Assembly: GCA_015654715.1 (NCBI GenBank)
Contig: JAATGK010000171.1
Span: forward strand, 1-7,984
Direction: 5' to 3'
Length of the DNA stretch: 7,984 bases
DNA from: Alphaproteobacteria bacterium
GTDB lineage: Bacteria; Pseudomonadota; Alphaproteobacteria; Micropepsales; Micropepsaceae
Part shown: positions 6,661 to 7,984 of the stretch, piece by piece
Position numbering within the stretch: position 1 is the stretch's first letter
Layout: each line of letters begins with the position of its first letter
Program-made: the position numbers and the translations under genes
The notes under the pieces: model-generated
The model's input: the letters and a program-made list of their open reading frames with translations, nothing else
Told to the model about the DNA's origin: nothing
Databases searched by the model: none

Positions 6661-7614
6661 ATGAATAAACGCACTCTCGGCAAGACCAACATCGCCATCG
6701 CCCCCATCGTGTTCGGCGGCAACGTCTTCGGCTGGACCATCGATGAGAAGACCAGCTTTGATGTGCTCGATGCCTTCGTCGATCATGGTTTCAATTCCAT
6801 CGATACCGCCGATAGCTATTCGACTTGGGTGCCGGGCAATAAGGGCGGCGAATCCGAAACCATCATCGGCCGCTGGCTGAAGGCGCGGCCGGGAATGCGC
6901 GAGAAGGTGGTGATCTTCACCAAAGTCGGCTCCGATCTCCGCGTGCCGGGCAAGAAAGGTCTGTCGCGCAAGTGGATTTTGCAGGCCGTCGATGAATCGC
7001 TGGCGCGGCTCGGCAGCGAAACGATCGACCTTTATTTCTCGCACTGGCCGGACAACACGCCGTACGAGGAAACTCTGGGCGCCTACGATACCCTGCTCAA
7101 GGCCGGCAAAGTGCGCAGCATCGGTGCTTCCAATCTCGATGCCAAACAGCTCGGCGAGGCGCTGGCTGTCGCCAAGGCCAAGGAACTGCCCGCCTATCAG
7201 GTGCTGCAGCCGGAATACAATCTTTATGCCCGCGCCAAATTCGAAGGTCCGCTCAGCGAGCTTTGCCAGAAGGAAGGCGTGGCCGTCGTCACTTATTACA
7301 GTCTTGCTTCCGGTTTTCTGTCCGGCAAGTACCGCAGCAAAGCCGACCTCGGCCAGAGCCAGCGCGGCGAAGGCATCGGCAAATTCTTTGACGAACGCGG
7401 GACGAAAATCCTGGCAGCCTTGGATGCGGTTGGTGCGCGGCACGACACCAAGCCGGCCGAAGTCGCGCTCGCCTGGCTGCTGGCCAAAGCAGGTGTGACC
7501 GCGCCCATCGCCAGCGCCACCAAGCGGGCGCATGTCGAAAGTTTCGTGAAAGCGGCGAACCTGAAACTCTCGCCTGACGATGTGGCCGCGTTGGACAAAG
7601 CCGGGCAGGCCTAA
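6661..7614 (+). CDS. Aldo/keto reductase
   Basis: A 317-residue aldo/keto reductase (TIM barrel, NADPH-dependent reduction of aldehydes or ketones). The catalytic tetrad is complete: Asp48 and Tyr53 in IDTADSYS, Lys88 in IFTKVG, His128 in LYFSHWPD. Cofactor-site residues follow family order: GASN (155-158), Gln183 in LQPEYN, YYSLASGFLSGKY (212-224), and the phosphate-binding loop region around ASATKRAHVE (284-293). The long loop VPGNKGGESE (57-66) after Tyr53 is typical of the bacterial YajO/Tas-like branch. I favour ATG 6661 because MNKRTLGKTNI gives the normal family N-terminus, with AAGAGA about ten bases upstream; ATG 6637 would add eight unconserved residues and has no better ribosome site. 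The gene ends with adjacent in-frame stops TAA TGA. Third gene of the oxidoreductase run. Substrate not predictable. Confidence 0.92.
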   Translation: MNKRTLGKTNIAIAPIVFGGNVFGWTIDEKTSFDVLDAFVDHGFNSIDTADSYSTWVPGNKGGESETIIGRWLKARPGMREKVVIFTKVGSDLRVPGKKGLSRKWILQAVDESLARLGSETIDLYFSHWPDNTPYEETLGAYDTLLKAGKVRSIGASNLDAKQLGEALAVAKAKELPAYQVLQPEYNLYARAKFEGPLSELCQKEGVAVVTYYSLASGFLSGKYRSKADLGQSQRGEGIGKFFDERGTKILAALDAVGARHDTKPAEVALAWLLAKAGVTAPIASATKRAHVESFVKAANLKLSPDDVAALDKAGQA

Positions 7615-7616
7615 TG

Positions 7617-7677
7617 AGAGCACTTCCCGAAAAGTGGAACCCGGTTTTCGGATAGGAAGCGCGACCAAGCAAATAAG
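7617..7677. repeat. Intergenic palindromic repeat of the rhizobial/Brucella type
   Basis: The 101-bp gap between the aldo/keto reductase and the next gene is largely filled by a recognisable repeat. Its core pairs CCGAAAA (7627-7633) with TTTTCGG (7645-7651) over an 11-base loop. A competing short hairpin pairs CACTT (7621-7625) with AAGTG (7632-7636). From memory, the string AAGTGGAACCCGGTTTTCGG and the following GATAGGAAGCGCGACCAA closely resemble dispersed intergenic repeats of Brucella, Bradyrhizobium and relatives. The ends are approximate, and only one copy is in the window. It could weaken read-through into the next gene or stabilise upstream mRNA ends. Confidence 0.65.
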
Positions 7678-7715
7678 GTATCGCCGCACCACGCCGATCT
7701 TTGAAGGAGACCGTC

Positions 7716-7984
7716 ATGTCCCGTGTCGTCCGCTTCCACCGCATCGGTGGCCCCGAAGTTCTCCAGATCGAGGAGTTGGATCTGGGAGCGCCCGGTCCAG
7801 GTGAAGTCCGCATTCGGGTTCGTGCCCTCGGCCTCAACCGCGCGGAATCAATGTTCCGCCGTGGCATCTACCCCGAAGCGCCGGTGTTGCCCGCAAGATT
7901 GGGTTATGAAGCGGCCGGCGAGGTGGACGCGATCGGCAAAGGCGTGACCGGTTTTGCTCCCGGCGACGTCGTCAGCACCATCCC
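7716..7984 (+). CDS. Medium-chain dehydrogenase, quinone oxidoreductase-like (N-terminal part)
   Basis: An open frame starting at ATG 7716 runs without a stop to the right edge (89 full codons). AAGGAGA (7704-7710) stands five bases upstream, the best ribosome site in the window. The product begins MSRVVRFHRIGGPEVLQIEE, the usual opening of zinc-independent quinone oxidoreductases of the MDR superfamily. The GroES-like catalytic domain shows GPGEVRIRVRALGLNRAE (27-44), LGYEAAGEV (62-70) and APGDVVS (81-87). The positions where zinc alcohol dehydrogenases carry catalytic Cys and His (GxCxTD, GHE) here read LNRAES and GYE, so no catalytic zinc is expected. Such enzymes reduce quinones or the C=C bond of enones with NADPH. 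It is codirectional with the oxidoreductase run but set off by a repeat-filled gap, so it may be partly uncoupled. The nucleotide-binding half is outside the window. Confidence 0.85.
   Translation, partial: MSRVVRFHRIGGPEVLQIEELDLGAPGPGEVRIRVRALGLNRAESMFRRGIYPEAPVLPARLGYEAAGEVDAIGKGVTGFAPGDVVSTI

Noticed and set aside
6652..7692. A 346-codon minus-strand open frame opposite the aldo/keto reductase
   Set aside because: It mirrors the codon structure of a confident gene with a complete catalytic tetrad. It shows no family motif, so it is a shadow frame.
1..7984. CRISPR arrays, tRNA/rRNA genes, insertion sequences, prophage or toxin-antitoxin genes
   Set aside because: I found no regularly spaced repeats, tRNA-like cloverleaf, transposase motifs or paired small genes; the window is almost fully explained by seven identified genes and short gaps.

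Overview
The window looks like chromosomal DNA of a GC-rich alphaproteobacterium, most likely of the Hyphomicrobiales/rhizobial group. The evidence is a rhizobial-style heme uptake locus (hmuT-hmuS divergent from a TonB-dependent heme receptor), a xenobiotic reductase of the XenA type, and an intergenic palindromic repeat whose core resembles repeats scattered through Brucella and rhizobial genomes. Base composition and codon use look uniform across the window, so I see no sign of recent transfer.

Left half (1-3576): heme acquisition. On the minus strand, hmuS (cytoplasmic heme-handling/degrading protein) is followed by hmuT (periplasmic heme-binding protein, cut off by the window edge), with a one-base stop/start overlap. 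On the plus strand, a 710-residue outer-membrane receptor carries the FRAP and NPNL boxes of heme receptors. The 167-bp divergent intergenic region holds repeated TTGCAAAT/ATTCGCAAA-type half sites overlapping candidate promoters for both directions, so one iron-responsive repressor could control both transcripts. Heme would be taken up by the receptor, bound by HmuT, imported by an ABC transporter (presumably encoded beyond the left edge) and received by HmuS.

Right half (3675-7984): a LysR-type regulator reads leftward, converging tail to tail on the receptor gene. Divergent from it is a same-strand run of four oxidoreductases from different folds: a short-chain dehydrogenase/reductase, a XenA-like flavin ene-reductase, an aldo/keto reductase, and the start of a medium-chain quinone oxidoreductase-like protein that runs off the right edge. 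Gaps are 51, 46 and 101 bp. The set reads as a LysR-controlled reductive pathway or defence against electrophilic carbonyls, enones or quinones; the substrate cannot be told from sequence.

I found no RNA gene, CRISPR array, insertion sequence, phage gene or clearly novel system. The points most worth checking are the shared operator between the heme operons, the oxidoreductase cluster as one regulon, and the repeat inserted between its third and fourth genes.
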